A stretch of DNA of 64,000 bases from Breviolum minutum Mf 1.05b.01 (Eukaryota; Sar; Dinophyceae; Suessiales; Symbiodiniaceae), in contig DF239907.1 of assembly GCA_000507305.1 (NCBI GenBank), positions 1 through 64,000 on the forward strand, in the 5' to 3' direction. Of the stretch, positions 10,180-21,720 are shown piece by piece. The position numbers and the translations under genes were made by a program. Within the stretch, counting starts at the first letter, position 1. The number at the start of each line of letters is the position of its first letter. The notes under the pieces were generated by a model, which was given only the letters and a program-made list of their open reading frames with translations, was not told where the DNA came from and made no database searches.

Positions 10180-11676
10180 GTGACAACATGTCCAAGAATC
10201 CAGACCTGTGAAGCTAACTGGAAAAGCTCAACAGCTCCAGGTTCCTGCAGCTCTACAACTCGTTACCGTTCACCCTTGGAGAGGCGCGTACATCCTGTCT
10301 CAGATTTTGAGAAGCCACGCATGGGTATACACGGGTATACATATCCACTCGAATCGGGGCTGGCAGGTTCTCACATACAAAGAGGCCAAGCAAGTTGCGG
10401 CCAACAAGTTGGGCACTTCCTTGGAGAGGCACCTTGTACAAAAGAACAGTACAACATGTACAGCCAGCTGCAGGGTGGTCGCTTGCCCCGGTCACTTACT
10501 TTGTTTCGAACTGTGTCATGGTTGATCCGATTTGGGGCTCAAGGTTTGCTTTACGCGAATCAGGGTGAGATCAAGGTGATGTCTAGCACGCTTGGAAAGT
10601 CGCCAGAGTTTGTATCGACCTCTACTCTGGCAGAAGGGGGCTTTCTGACGAGTGATGCGGAGACGGAGGAGGAATTGAAGTATTCGACAGATGTGCCATT
10701 CATGTCCTCCATTCACCACTTGCTGGATGGAGAAGATGCGCATTTGCAGGAGGCGTGGACATCAGCACATTCCTCACGGGCAGCACTTGAAGGTGCCCTT
10801 TTTTGGAAGACTTTGTATGATGCGCCACGACCGTACAGGCCAGCGCGAATCTTGTGTGTAGCTCGTCAATATCAGCGCAAGAGCAAGTGGGTAGACTTTG
10901 TAGGAGAGCTGCACTTGGATCTGATACAAGAATTTGGGGGAGCTCCCATCATCGTGCCACGGACAGTGCGAACCCTGTCCAGCCTGCTTGAGTATTTTCC
11001 AATGGATGGCCTCCTTGTGGCAGAAGGCAGTGATATCTCCGATGAGGTCTTGAAGAAGTACAATTGCTCGCTCCCCAAGCGCTTGGCAGGAAGCGCAGCT
11101 GAGCAGTTTGCAAGCGAGACCCACTTTGACACGTCTAAGGATGACTTAGAGTGTGCTTTGATGTGCTATGCTCTGATGATTGAGTGCCCCGTGTTGGGAA
11201 TTTGTCGAGGATCTCAAATGCTCAATGTACTGCGAGGGGGAACTCTATATGGCGACTTGGCAGCAGAGACTGGCACTACCATTGAGCATTTACAGCCCGA
11301 TGGGCTCACCTATGACACTTTCCGGCATTCGATACAAGTCCATGGCAATACGCCCCTGGCACACTGGTTCCATGAATCGATTGAATCGATTGCTGACAAA
11401 GGTGGTGAACTTGGTGAACTTCGAGTAAACTCCTATCATCACCAGGCTTCAAAGGAGTTAGGCACTGGGCTTCAAGAGATGGCTCGCGCAGCAGATGGAA
11501 TCATTGAGGCATTCTATGATCAGAAGTACGATCCGAAGATGGGCCACTTTGTCATAGGTTTGCAATTTCATCCGGAGCGCATGTTGGAAGACTACCCTGG
11601 CTGCAAGCGCGTTTATGAGACTTTCCTGCGTGCATCTTCAAACTTCCGCCAGCGTGCAGATTCAGATTGGTCTTGA
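10180..11676 (+). CDS. Class I glutamine amidotransferase-like protein (peptidase C26 / PuuD-like), intronless
   Basis: This is a 498-codon uninterrupted frame. From about residue 225 it resembles the class I glutamine amidotransferase fold of gamma-glutamyl-GABA hydrolase (PuuD) and related C26 peptidases. It shows a nucleophile elbow LGICRGSQMLNV (Cys at about 11202), a HH pair in VNSYHHQASKEL, and the catalytic His-Glu in GLQFHPERM near the C-terminus. Members hydrolyse gamma-glutamyl amides; the substrate here cannot be told. The first ~130 residues do not look conserved, and a second forward frame (10208-10525) is also open there. A more likely start is the ATG at 10579, just after a sequence resembling a worn spliced-leader relic (10527-10543). 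Unlike its neighbours it has no introns, which suggests retroposition. No targeting peptide was recognised. Confidence 0.85.
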   Translation: MTTCPRIQTCEANWKSSTAPGSCSSTTRYRSPLERRVHPVSDFEKPRMGIHGYTYPLESGLAGSHIQRGQASCGQQVGHFLGEAPCTKEQYNMYSQLQGGRLPRSLTLFRTVSWLIRFGAQGLLYANQGEIKVMSSTLGKSPEFVSTSTLAEGGFLTSDAETEEELKYSTDVPFMSSIHHLLDGEDAHLQEAWTSAHSSRAALEGALFWKTLYDAPRPYRPARILCVARQYQRKSKWVDFVGELHLDLIQEFGGAPIIVPRTVRTLSSLLEYFPMDGLLVAEGSDISDEVLKKYNCSLPKRLAGSAAEQFASETHFDTSKDDLECALMCYALMIECPVLGICRGSQMLNVLRGGTLYGDLAAETGTTIEHLQPDGLTYDTFRHSIQVHGNTPLAHWFHESIESIADKGGELGELRVNSYHHQASKELGTGLQEMARAADGIIEAFYDQKYDPKMGHFVIGLQFHPERMLEDYPGCKRVYETFLRASSNFRQRADSDWS

Positions 11677-12623
11677 ACCACCAGCCACCTATCAATTTAT
11701 GTACAGTCCATGCACGTCACAAGATCATGTCACATGCATAGCAGTTGGATGTGACTTCACATGACTTGACCATTTCCACCAAGATGGCTTGAAGATTGAT
11801 TCTGTAGTGCAGGCTGCGTATCCAGTCCCACTGAAGATCACTCAATCTTCGAGGGTTAGCTGAGTCGGTCGTTCCTCTTCTCAGAGCCAGTTGAGACAAG
11901 ACGAATATCCTAGCTGGTACCGAACATCCCTCGGCCCAGCGGATTTGTGATATTCATAGGATACACAAGATGTTTACAAAGTCACATATATTCTTATGTA
12001 TGCTGTGCTTCATACGTAAAATCAATAAACTTGGCTGAACCTCTTGGCTCTATGCAAGGTCCGAGGAAAAGGCATGTAAAGGAAATTGTACTTGAGTCTC
12101 GGATTGGAAATCCAGCACAAGTACAACTACTGTTTTGGCAGGGAGCTGGCGGACGGTCTACTTGGGCAGGTCTAGTTTTCATGCGCCACAGGCAGGTATA
12201 GCATGGTACAGGGCTCCAAACATGAACCCCTCAGAGTTGCCAAACTGGCCACGGAATACCATGTCACATTACTCTTGTCTTATCCTTTGTGATTTGATTG
12301 AGTATTGGTAGTTCTGCTACAAGTACGAGTAGAAATATAGATATTTATCAAACGATATCTAGATAAGTACAACTATAATCAATAGGTAGAGCAAAACAAC
12401 AAGTATTATAAAAGCAAACATAGGCGTGCAAAAAATGCGAAGAACCAGAAGTACGAGGGCCTTATAAGGATCAAGATACAGATGAGGAGAAAGTCGGCAT
12501 GTGAATGCAAGCAGCATCAGCCTGACAATATGTGCGGTCATGATGTGAACCGTTCTGTTTTTTGCCTGTCTGCACGCTCTCTGCACAGGTCGTTTTAGTC
12601 AGAGCTTGCATAGAAGCAGTTCT
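11677..12623. other. No gene recognised; 3' flank of the amidotransferase
   Basis: No poly(A) tract or target-site duplication could be seen downstream of the amidotransferase stop. Short open frames on both strands look random. Confidence 0.45.
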
Positions 12624-12878
12624 TTACTTTCGCCCCAACAGACTCCTGGGGCCTCGACAGTTTTGACAACAGACGATCGCATTATGTTGCGCAGAGCCAC
12701 AGTTGGTAAAGCTCCGCACTGTCGCTGGAGCGCCAAGTGTCGCATAGACCGGACCTAGTGGCTTTTTGGCCATCTTTCGGTGCGAAAGATATTTTGAAAG
12801 ATATGCCTTTGAGCTGAAAACCTGCAACGTGAGGGTTTCACCTTCAATTGAAGTTGTTGAGTTTGTTGGTTCACTCAT
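12624..12878 (-). CDS. Possible small minus-strand ORF
   Basis: An 84-codon minus-strand frame begins MSEPTNSTTSIEGETLTLQ and ends in a Cys/His cluster (C-x6-H-x4-CC-x2-C). The start follows an AG|G acceptor-like site, so it could be an exon. It is the only minus-strand frame in the window with a natural-looking composition. It has no recognised family and no second exon, and it runs against the otherwise single-strand gene order. It may be chance. Confidence 0.25.
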   Translation of the reverse strand: MSEPTNSTTSIEGETLTLQVFSSKAYLSKYLSHRKMAKKPLGPVYATLGAPATVRSFTNCGSAQHNAIVCCQNCRGPRSLLGRK

Positions 12879-13284
12879 GTCCCTAACTTTTGAAGCAACA
12901 GCTGAATGTGTAGCCGTGCTCTCTTTGCTTCATTGATGCTGATGCCTTCCTTGCAGTGTGTCAGGCGCCAGAGCGATTTTCTTCATGCGTCCAGGACCTG
13001 ATAGTTCCGCAGGGATGATGAGATCATTTTTCATATGCACTGACGGCATATGATATCGGAACATATCTGGAACGCTTCTTTGGAGAACCTCTTAGTATCC
13101 AAATTGTGGGCAGCGGCATTATTACACGCATCAGCTTTGCAAAGCAATGAGTTTCTGGGTACATTTGTGTAATTCTGTCAGCATTTCTATGAGATTCTTG
13201 AGCAACTTTTTGTATGGCACAGCTGATTTGAGTTGCCTTTATTTTCCCTTCTGATTAATCTGTTTTTGTCTCTCTGTGCCCAAG

Positions 13285-14190
13285 GACTTTGGGTGGATTG
13301 GTGCCAGTGCCTTGTGAAGCAGACTTGACCTTTGACCCAGATCCAAGGGTGGCTGCAGTGATTGGGGACCGGAAGCAAAGCTCTTCCAAGAAGCAACAGC
13401 AAACTGATCGCTGCGAGAAAACGTAGGAGACACTATTGACGGAGTTTGGCAGTGCGTGTTGTTCTTGGACCTGGCAAGTTACAAACTAACACGGAAAAAT
13501 AGCTGGACTGGACCTGCAGTGGTGCTCACACGATCAAGAAGCCAACACGAGACAACTGCCAGTTGACTCATTTGATCAAATTTTACGATTTCCAAACTGT
13601 ACAAAGAAGCACAACCCATGAAACAGAATACTCCAGTCTAGGCTGAAATCTCTAGCACCTAGTCGCACTTTTGGATGTTGCACGTTGCGCGGGCAATGAA
13701 TCAGCTCAATTTGGGGTAAACAGAGCCATGGGAAGGCTGAATTGCATTTGACGATTGAGCTTCGTGGGTGGGTGCAGACATTGGCAATTGTTAGATCACC
13801 CCCAGCCATGCCAGGTATGATCGAAATTCAGGCCAGGGGATTCTTCCAGTGGTGACATGGTTTGTCAATGCAGACATGTCATGGCTCCACATGCAAAGAC
13901 GGCATTGCATAATAGCCTGAATTGTGTCGTATGTGTGCACAGTGAAAGTGGTCATCACTATTCGCTTGAGTTTTGTTGGCAAAGACATGAGATCCATTTT
14001 AGCGGATATAAGCAGATGCCACTTGATGCAGGCTTGGAACTCCCCAGGTAGGATCAAGAGCAAAAATTACCAAGCACCAGAAAGAGGCAGCCAGACCACC
14101 ACCACCACCGCCACCACCACCACCACCACCACAACAACAACAACCACCACCACAACAACCACCACAACAACTACCACCACAACAACAACC

Positions 14191-14221
<31 letters not shown>

Positions 14222-14228
14222 CCACAGC

Positions 14229-14266
<38 letters not shown>

Positions 14267-16052
14267 CGCCAACAACAGCACCAACAACAGCACCAACAAC
14301 CACAACCACAACCCACCATGTGTATCCATTTGTGACATGTCAGTGGAACAGTGTTTGAGAATGTTTGAAACATTTCATGGTTGCCTTTTGATGATGCCAG
14401 GATATGATGTCGTTTTTTCCGCTCAATTTCTGTCAGCACTTCAATTTCAATCAATTTCAGGTAATGACGGGCCGGAAAGCTGGAAACTGAGCATTAGACC
14501 ATATTTCCAACAGAAGACATAGAAAGTAGAGAGGATGAATTCAAGACCAGGTGACAGCCGCACAATCTAAAAGGCTACAAGTACCGTATAAAGGTCACAG
14601 TCGCAGCCCTTGTTGACGTTGGCTTCTGGATTGGCAGTTCAAAGCCTCGCTATGAAAATTTTGGGACTGCCAAAGCTAACAGCCCAGGTGTTGAAAGAGA
14701 TCCCGGCATTCCGAAGTACTACTTTCTCAGGCAGGGACGCAATAGGCACCAGAATCTGAAAACGAGCACAAGCAACGAAGCCATGAAATGCACAAGCAGG
14801 ACCAGCAAGCCCCTCAAGCAGGCTCCTCAGATTGAGGTTCGATGGATATCGCAACTTTCAGCATGATCGGAAATGTACAAGTACTCATTTGTGAATGTGA
14901 CCACAATCCTGACTGTAATAAGTTGATTGAAAGTTGCGAAAATGATTTTTCCAGGTTCTTACTTGTACGTATTTGTAGGCCTTTGCAAGCATGCACGCAC
15001 AGACTGACATATACATCATACACTATAATCACTATATACACTCACACATTTGGAACATTGAGCTTAGGAGGTTGACTTACAAGGCTCAAGACACATCTTA
15101 CAGAGTGCGACCTTCGACCTAGGGACCTAGGGCAGACATTTCTGTTTAGTTTTGCTGAGGCCACGGAAGCTCACGAGGCACCATGTTGAGCTGATAAGTT
15201 GGATGCATTGCTTCATTGGTGTTCTAATCGCTTCAAGTCACTTTTGACACTGGAAACTGGAAATTATCATATGAGATTGGACTTGGTGTCATGGGAGTGG
15301 GTCTGGATTTGAAATGGTGCAACGGCCAAGAGTTAATCAAGACTAGTCTAATGAGTCGAATGGGTGGGCAAGAATTTGACACTTGCCCACAGGAGCGAGA
15401 GTGCACCTGCTCCGTTCAGGGCGACTGCCCCTGTCGATAGCCGGCCGCGTCCCTGACGATTTTCTGATATATTCCAGAGCTTGTGGTTTCTCAGGTCGAT
15501 CGTTTCGGGAATTGTATCTAACTAGTACATTTTGCACCAGTCATGGCCTTGATCTTGAAAACCTGCTTGTCCCAGGCAGCAGCATTTGCGTCGAGTTGGG
15601 GCTGCTACATTGAAAGCAAAGCCTTTAAGCTTAGCCAGCTTGGCCGAGGCGGGTTTCTGTACGACACGGCATACGGCTGCTGGCTCTGCCTGTCTTGATC
15701 TTCAGGACTTGGCTCCATCCATCCACAGCCATTCTGCCCTGGATCCCAGTCCTGTCTTTCACTTTGCAGCCGCTTTTTCGGATGAGGTACTTGTATGGTT
15801 TTAATCCGTGGCCCCACGACATACGTTGTTGCTGCACGTTGCTGTCAAGTAGTTTGGTCCCTGAAAATTAAAATCGCAAACGTGTAGTAAAATGAATGTA
15901 AAATGCTCAGTGCCTTAGTGGTGCAAGTGCAAGTGCTGTCTTTGCGAGTGTGTGTTTAGTGATTACAAATATCAAGCTGGTGGCCATCTTCATGTAGAAT
16001 GAGTGAATGGAAAAAGATACGAAAGGCGCTGTCGCAAGAAACTTATATTTAG

Positions 16053-16144
<92 letters not shown>

Positions 16145-18564
16145 GCACTATTGTTATGGCCGCTACACCTGCTATTGCTATTGCACCACTACTTCACACT
16201 TTTGTTAGTTGTAATCAAGCAGCATTATCCGATCCATGTAATTGATAATGACTCACTATTCATGAAATTTCATGATCCTGATCTTATTTTCTTCCTGCTT
16301 CTACTTTGGCACTTCGTGTATTGTCCCCATCACTGTTGATCCGCTTCTCGCAGGTTGAAGAGCTACCTCCTGGCATCTCAGAGTGTCGATCTAAACTGGA
16401 GGCGATATACATTTCCCAAATCAGTTCTGACAGACCAGATGACATGTTGTCTCTACACGATCGGTTTTCTAATGCACAGTTTTGAAGGAGACGGGAAACA
16501 AAGGAGAGAACAACAAAAACAGGGCTTACCATTGGCTAAGGAAGCATAGGTGCAAATGAAGAGGTCTTGCTCAAAACCAAATCAAAGCAGAACTCACGCA
16601 TGCCTTCAATGCACTGGCGCCAGGCATTTCGCAGTGCAGCTGTGGAAGCGATTTCTACTGAGGCAGGACAGCTGGGAATGACTCGAAGGAATGCTTGAAA
16701 GCCTGACATGAGACTGGTAGTGATGTGGCACTCCCTTGCTCCATGATCCCACTTCCAAAAAGTTTCTGGAAGTTAATAGTCTTGGATTCACGATATAGCT
16801 TTAAATTTCACTTTCGAAAGAGACAGCTTAGCTGCAGGCCATGATGCAAATTGAGCAACAGAGGCCAGAGCAGCACAACAGACGGGAGATGACAGGTATG
16901 ATTTATGTGAATCAAACCGAATAAAATGGATCGCAGTGCAAAGCTGGCCATGACCATGTCAGGAAAAATGCACCTAGCACCAACGATCGCAGCTCAGAGT
17001 CCTGCAGCCTGCTATGTGAAAACTGCACTTACTTGCAAATTTCAACTTGGGAAAGGGGTGTGAATCACTGATTCAAAACGTGAACTCGAGGCCCTTCATG
17101 ATAAGCCAGCAATGAAGCACAAGAGACAGGCTGAGACAAAATCTAGCTGCTCTAGCTGCTAGCTGTTTTTGAATTAAACATGGAAGCAAATTCACTTCAA
17201 AGCCATGCTTTCATGGGCCCTCTTGACTTGGCCTGAAATTGGCCACTGAGGGGAGGGGCCTTTGTTTCCGTTTGGGAATACAGACGCACACAATGCACAT
17301 GAGACTTGAACCATCAGGTGTATGAATTTCGCCCATCCAGCAGATTGCATTCCTTGAGTGGCATGTCAGCCATAATGTTGATTTGATATCGTGAACATGC
17401 GTTTGCCGTGTTACAGCATGTTGTGTTGCCAAATTGTCAGGTTGGCTACAGACCGCCACACAAGCCTGCAATTGAAGGTCGGTGAAGATTCCCACAGCGT
17501 TTTAGTCCACTGGAGCTGAAGTTGGGAGTTGCAGAACTTGTGGTGAACTAGAAATGGAACGCGCCAAAAGCTTTGCACAGGCATGCCGCCTGGTATAGAT
17601 GAATGCAAAAGGCCTAAGGGATAAGCGGAGATGTAGAAGTGGGCAGCGGCAGTTTTGTGTTTTTCTCCCTCGCTTTTTTCCTGAGCGAACATAGCTTCTC
17701 GGTTGAGGGTTGTAGCTGCGATGGTGTTGTATGGTGATATTCTCAGAACTCAGAACTTTAAGTACGGTCTTAGCCACACTCTATCCCAGCTTTGCCTGAT
17801 CGAGACTGTCTTGATCGTCAGCAGAGACAGAAAGTAGTGTTTGTACGCATGCAGGCAGGACATGAAACACACCTGAAGAATCCATTGGACAGACAGACAC
17901 GCTAGGAAGCTGCTCGCATTCAAAGAGATAGTGGAGCAAGCAGAACGGGAAGGCGAGAGCCAGGAGCATTTCTGCACATGATGTCCTGCTCTACCTCTCC
18001 TCTTGAGCTGTCAGCGACCACCACTAGATTGTTGATTGCTGTCATTAAATTAAATGCGCATCCAATGAAGATACTGCTGAATGATGCTGAATGACACTCT
18101 TGGTTGTTTCCCAAATTGTTCAAATGTGTATGTGAGATTTCTTGATTTCTTGTATATTTTGCGTGTGACCTTTGCGTCCTTGTAAACATCATACTGCCTA
18201 GGGCCTACGCGTTCATGAGTCTCCCTGCAAGGAAGTGGATGCTGCATGTGACTGACTACAATGTATAGATGATCTGAGAAACTCTCAAAAAGGTTTCGGT
18301 TTCAATAGAAAGTTTCACGTGAAAGCGTATTCTATGTATTATACAGTACATTATAGTACAAAATGTTGCAGGTAAAAGTGCTATGGCCTCAGGGTTTGTC
18401 AGAAAAGGTTCATTTTGGATCCTTTTGGAGTGACCAGACCGGCAGAATTCCTATTTGCTTGGTCCTTATAATATGCTCCTTCAAATCATGCTTCCTTGCC
18501 GAACTCCTCGCAGGTGGCCAAGACCACTCCGTCCGATGGCAGCCACAGAATGAATGAAGCTTGA
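13285..18564 (+). CDS. Unknown multi-exon gene
   Basis: At least six + strand blocks behave as exons. Block 13285-13422 (after CCCAAG, donor GTAGGA) includes DLTFDPDPRVAAVIGDRKQ. Block 14461-14488 (after TTTCAG, GA donor) reads GNDGPESWK. Block 14638-14836 (after TTGGCAG, donor GAG|GTTCGA) is 199 nt, phase 2 to 0, starts SKPRYENFGTAKANSPG and is Lys/Arg/Ser-rich. Block 15160-15177 is a possible microexon. Block 16354-16482 reads VEELPPGISECRSKLEAIYI, and a block from about 16631 includes LWKRFLLRQDSW. Block 18514-18564 ends DGSHRMNEA with TGA. Phases agree between 14488 and 14638. Other exons must be missing. I recognise no domain, and the blocks could belong to more than one gene. Confidence 0.5.
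14095..14315. repeat. CAC/CAA trinucleotide microsatellite
   Basis: About 220 bp of CCACCA passing into ACAACA repeats lies in an intron of the unknown gene. It gives poly-Thr, poly-Val or poly-Cys/Gly pseudo-ORFs in different frames. Confidence 0.95.
16052..16146. repeat. Perfect (TTG)n microsatellite
   Basis: About 31 uninterrupted TTG copies lie in an intron of the unknown gene. This is the same motif (CAA on the other strand) as the repeat 2 kb upstream, but with reversed orientation. Confidence 0.97.
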
Positions 18565-19485
18565 GAGTAGACCACAAAGCGGCTCGTCTTGTGCTTGTCG
18601 GAATGAAAGTGTTTGGTCTTACGACTTCTTGATAGGATTAGGATCTATATGATGTATATGCGAGAATTGAGCGAACAAGTTTGCGTTCTTCCGATACGCT
18701 GCTGCACCAGCTGCTAGTAGCTCATCTCCTGTAATGTCTCACTATATTTGAGGTTCGGAGATGTAATGCCCATTTTTTTCCGGGCTGAAAGACCAGATCT
18801 GTCTTAGGCACTTGTGGTCATTCTGCCGCGTCTTATTGATGTTGCAAGCCACTGAATATGCGCCGGCCTAGCTGCTGGAAACATGAACATGCACAAAAGG
18901 CTTTGGTCAACATTCTCTACAACTTTGGTAAAGTTCTTGTGGGCCTGCAGCATGACGTTGGGTGTGTACACAGATCTCTTCAGTCTGTTTGGCCAGAGGC
19001 GTTGAACCTGGTGTTAGTACCTAGGCAACCGACCTAACTCATACGTCCCTCTCAGGAGTGATGCCAGATTGCCTTTGGCCGTAGTTTCACGAGTGTAAGG
19101 ATGTTTCACAAGGTCGAGGTTCATCGAGCAATTGTTGAAAAAGGTTGCCAGAAGCTCGATGAACAGGGAGGCTAAGGACCATTGTGACTCAGAAAGACAC
19201 ATTCCCAAAGCATCACACAGCCATCAAATTTAGCTGTTTGGAAGCATGTATTATATCGTTGGTCTAAAATGCAATCACTGATGCTCACATTGATATGAAG
19301 AATCAATGCACTTGTGCAATCACGGATGAAATATTTGTTGTGCTTCAAGTTTTCAAGATAAAGTTTTGGAAGGGAAAAATGGAGTTTTGCCAAGTAGTAT
19401 GGCAGTTGCTGCTGGAAGGGCTTTCTGTTTCTCGTCACTTTGAACGTTCGACACATGGTGGCTCTAGACCTTAAGCATCAAACAC
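18565..19485. other. No gene recognised; 5' flank of the P2X-like gene
   Basis: This stretch contains no defended exon. The promoter or first exon of the P2X-like gene is expected here, but no TATA-like or other promoter motif can be assigned. Confidence 0.4.
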
Positions 19486-21720
19486 GTGTTTGCCGTTTGT
19501 AGCCATGTCATCCTGGCACTGAGATTTCATATCTTCATGTTTTTGACAAAGGAGAATCGGTGTTGTTCTTCACTGAAGGATGCAGGATTGTGGGCACTAA
19601 ACCAGCTTCCAGGAGCAAACGGGCCCACATTTGTACGGGAATGCCGCATTGAAGAGGACAAGCGCTTAACCTGTTGCACCGTGATTGTGTATGCTTTGAC
19701 CTTGCTTGCCATGCTGACCTACGCCATCTTCGGAGTTGAGCTGACGGAGTCGGAGCCTGCATCAGTGTGGGTATCTCCTCGCTATGTGCCCCAGTTTGGG
19801 ATTGAGCCCAGCTATTTGAACCGAACCTTAGAGTACTGTGAACCAGAAACAGCTTGGAAATATAAGTGTGAAGGCCACGGAGATTGGAAGGCTAATCCAA
19901 CTGGCTGTGCAAATATTCCGGCAGCTCATGTACCACAGTGGCGCATCTTTCGAGAGTCTGGCGATGGCATTTTTGTACCAACGGCTTGGATCTATGAAGA
20001 GAGCCAGTTGCAACCTGCTGTGAGTGGCCAATGTAACGAGAGCCAATGCGTTGAAAGTGAACACCGAGGCTTTCAGGGGCAGCTGTTTTGCAAGTGCACC
20101 AAGACCGAAACCCTCTTCGTTCCGTGGACAGAACATGACTCGAGCTTCGGTTACCAGATGCACCTGGAGGTTCCAGACTTAGATGTCATGTCGGCAGGCG
20201 GAGTAAACACACCCTACTGCGAATCCTTTCTCGGAGATGATCAATTCAAACTTTATAATAAAAAACACTGCACAGTGGGGGATGAAGAATGTCTGAGAAC
20301 TTCCAATGGTGTGTCTTCGATGCCATGTCGGGTGTTTCTGCGCATACCAAAACGGAAGCAAGGGCATCCCTACAATGAAATCTTTGCACAAGATCCGAAC
20401 CCAATGCCTCTCCACAACACCGAGTACTTCTCCACTGATTTGTGGGGACACTGGACCGTGAATGTAGGCAAAGTTCTTCGCCGAGTCACAGATTTGACTC
20501 AATCTATTTTCAATCACCCAAACTATGGCAATCCACTGCTGTGCTCATTCATATCGACAGGTGGGAGCACTGACCAATATCTCATCAACATGTGCATATA
20601 CAGATCACCAACTATCTCCGAACTCCAAACAGAATGTGAGGTTGGTTGTCATGTGGGTCAATCATTGCAAGAGCCATCAAGAGCCAATGTAGATTGATAA
20701 TTTAGGACATAGTGACATACTACAAAACGACGTGTTCTTGATTGTGGTCACGCGTTGAGGTGGCAGCATTGTCATCAAGCACACCATTGAGCCTCTTCCC
20801 GAAACTGAGTTCAAAGGTTGGAAGCAACATGTGATTTGCCGTCTTGGACTCCCATGGTTGATTAAGCGGCTACATAAGGAGCGTCGCAAGAGCTGGCCTT
20901 GTTTCCAACTACGCATTGAGATTATGTATTTGCCTTTAGAGTCCATGGACCATAAGAACACAATCGTGGAGAATGCAACTACGGGTTCGATGAAGATCCA
21001 ACACCATAAGCATTTTGGACTCTCTATCCTTACCAAGGGAGAGACCGGCAGAGTGCATCGCTTTGCATGGACAAGCTTTTTTCTTGGCTTGAGTTCCATC
21101 CTCGACGTGTGGTTGATCCGTTTGTTCATCATGCAGAAGATTCTTTCATGGGGTTGTTTTGGGCCTGTCGGAAAGCTGTACAGAAATGCTTTGTGTCAGA
21201 GGGTGGCCGGCAAGAATATGATCTCTGCGTGGTTTTCGCGCTCAGTGACGGCAATGTCCATTTTCAAAGCGGGCAAGGTGGTTGACCAATCGGCCGGCTG
21301 CTTGGAGGACCATGATCATGTAGTTGAGAACATCGGGAACAGGCTGGAGGATGCGGGTGCCAAAGAAACACCAGAACAAAAAAAAACGTGCGCAACTGGG
21401 TAAAGGACCAACTCAAACGCCTTGAGACTGAGGAACAATGGCTCAAGGCAAATGATGCCAAGGGAGATATCACTATAGATGATATCAAGGTGTTGTACGA
21501 AGGAAACGTACATTTGGATGAGGTAGCCTTGGAATTGCCACTTCTTCGCAAAATTTCCGAGTGTTCCTTTAGGACTTCGGAGCATGGGGAAGATCGGGCC
21601 ACCTATCAGTGTCTCCCGAGCCATCGGAGTCTGGTGTGCGAAGAAGTGTCTATAAATGACCCTGAGCAAGGCAGTGAATCCTCAAGCAGCTCAAGTGAGA
21701 CCGGTCAGCACTGCACATGA
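19486..21720 (+). CDS. P2X-like receptor (two membrane segments, large Cys-rich ectodomain)
   Basis: Exon A (19486 or later to 20644 or 20656) carries a first membrane segment (TVIVYALTLLAMLTYAIF), then a ~330-residue ectodomain with many Cys. Exon B starts at 20760 after GTTGAG in matching phase 1. It reads GGSIVIK, a Cys, a Phe-x-x-Arg element and HHKHFGLSILTKGETGR, followed by a second hydrophobic segment (FFLGLSSILDVWLIRLFIM) and a basic cytosolic tail. The end of the ectodomain fits the P2X family: a GG plus beta-strand, an F-R strand, a Lys-x-Phe-Gly where family members place an ATP-contacting Lys (codon 21008-21010), then Gly-x-x-Gly-Lys/Arg before the second membrane helix. P2X channels are ATP-gated trimeric cation channels; ATP gating here is inference. 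The true start is unclear; a good acceptor at 19576 (CTGAAG) may begin exon A. The last ~110 codons are in another frame (see the 21388 entry). Confidence 0.65.
21388..21720 (+). CDS. C-terminal tail of the P2X-like protein, shifted by one frame
   Basis: Exon B of the P2X-like gene stops at 21401-21403, but a clearly coding frame (RNWVKDQLKRLETEEQWLK, then a Glu/Ser-rich end, TGA at 21718-21720) overlaps it one frame over. The switch occurs at a run of nine A (21378-21386). One extra A would join the two frames. This is either a sequencing or assembly error in the homopolymer, a real frameshift, or a very short intron ending at CACCAG (21369-21374). Confidence 0.55.
   Translation: MRNWVKDQLKRLETEEQWLKANDAKGDITIDDIKVLYEGNVHLDEVALELPLLRKISECSFRTSEHGEDRATYQCLPSHRSLVCEEVSINDPEQGSESSSSSSETGQHCT

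Noticed and set aside
10208-10525. Alternative frame overlapping the amidotransferase N-terminus
   Set aside because: It is open and fairly protein-like (LTYKEAKQVAANKLGTSLER) but has no family match and no splice link into the sure amidotransferase frame. It is kept only as a doubt about the N-terminus.
14000-14454. Poly-Thr, poly-Cys and poly-Val ORFs
   Set aside because: They are products of the CAC/CAA microsatellite and extend only a little beyond it.
16003-16339. Poly-Cys/poly-Val ORFs
   Set aside because: They are created by the perfect TTG repeat; no splice-bounded coding on either side in these frames.
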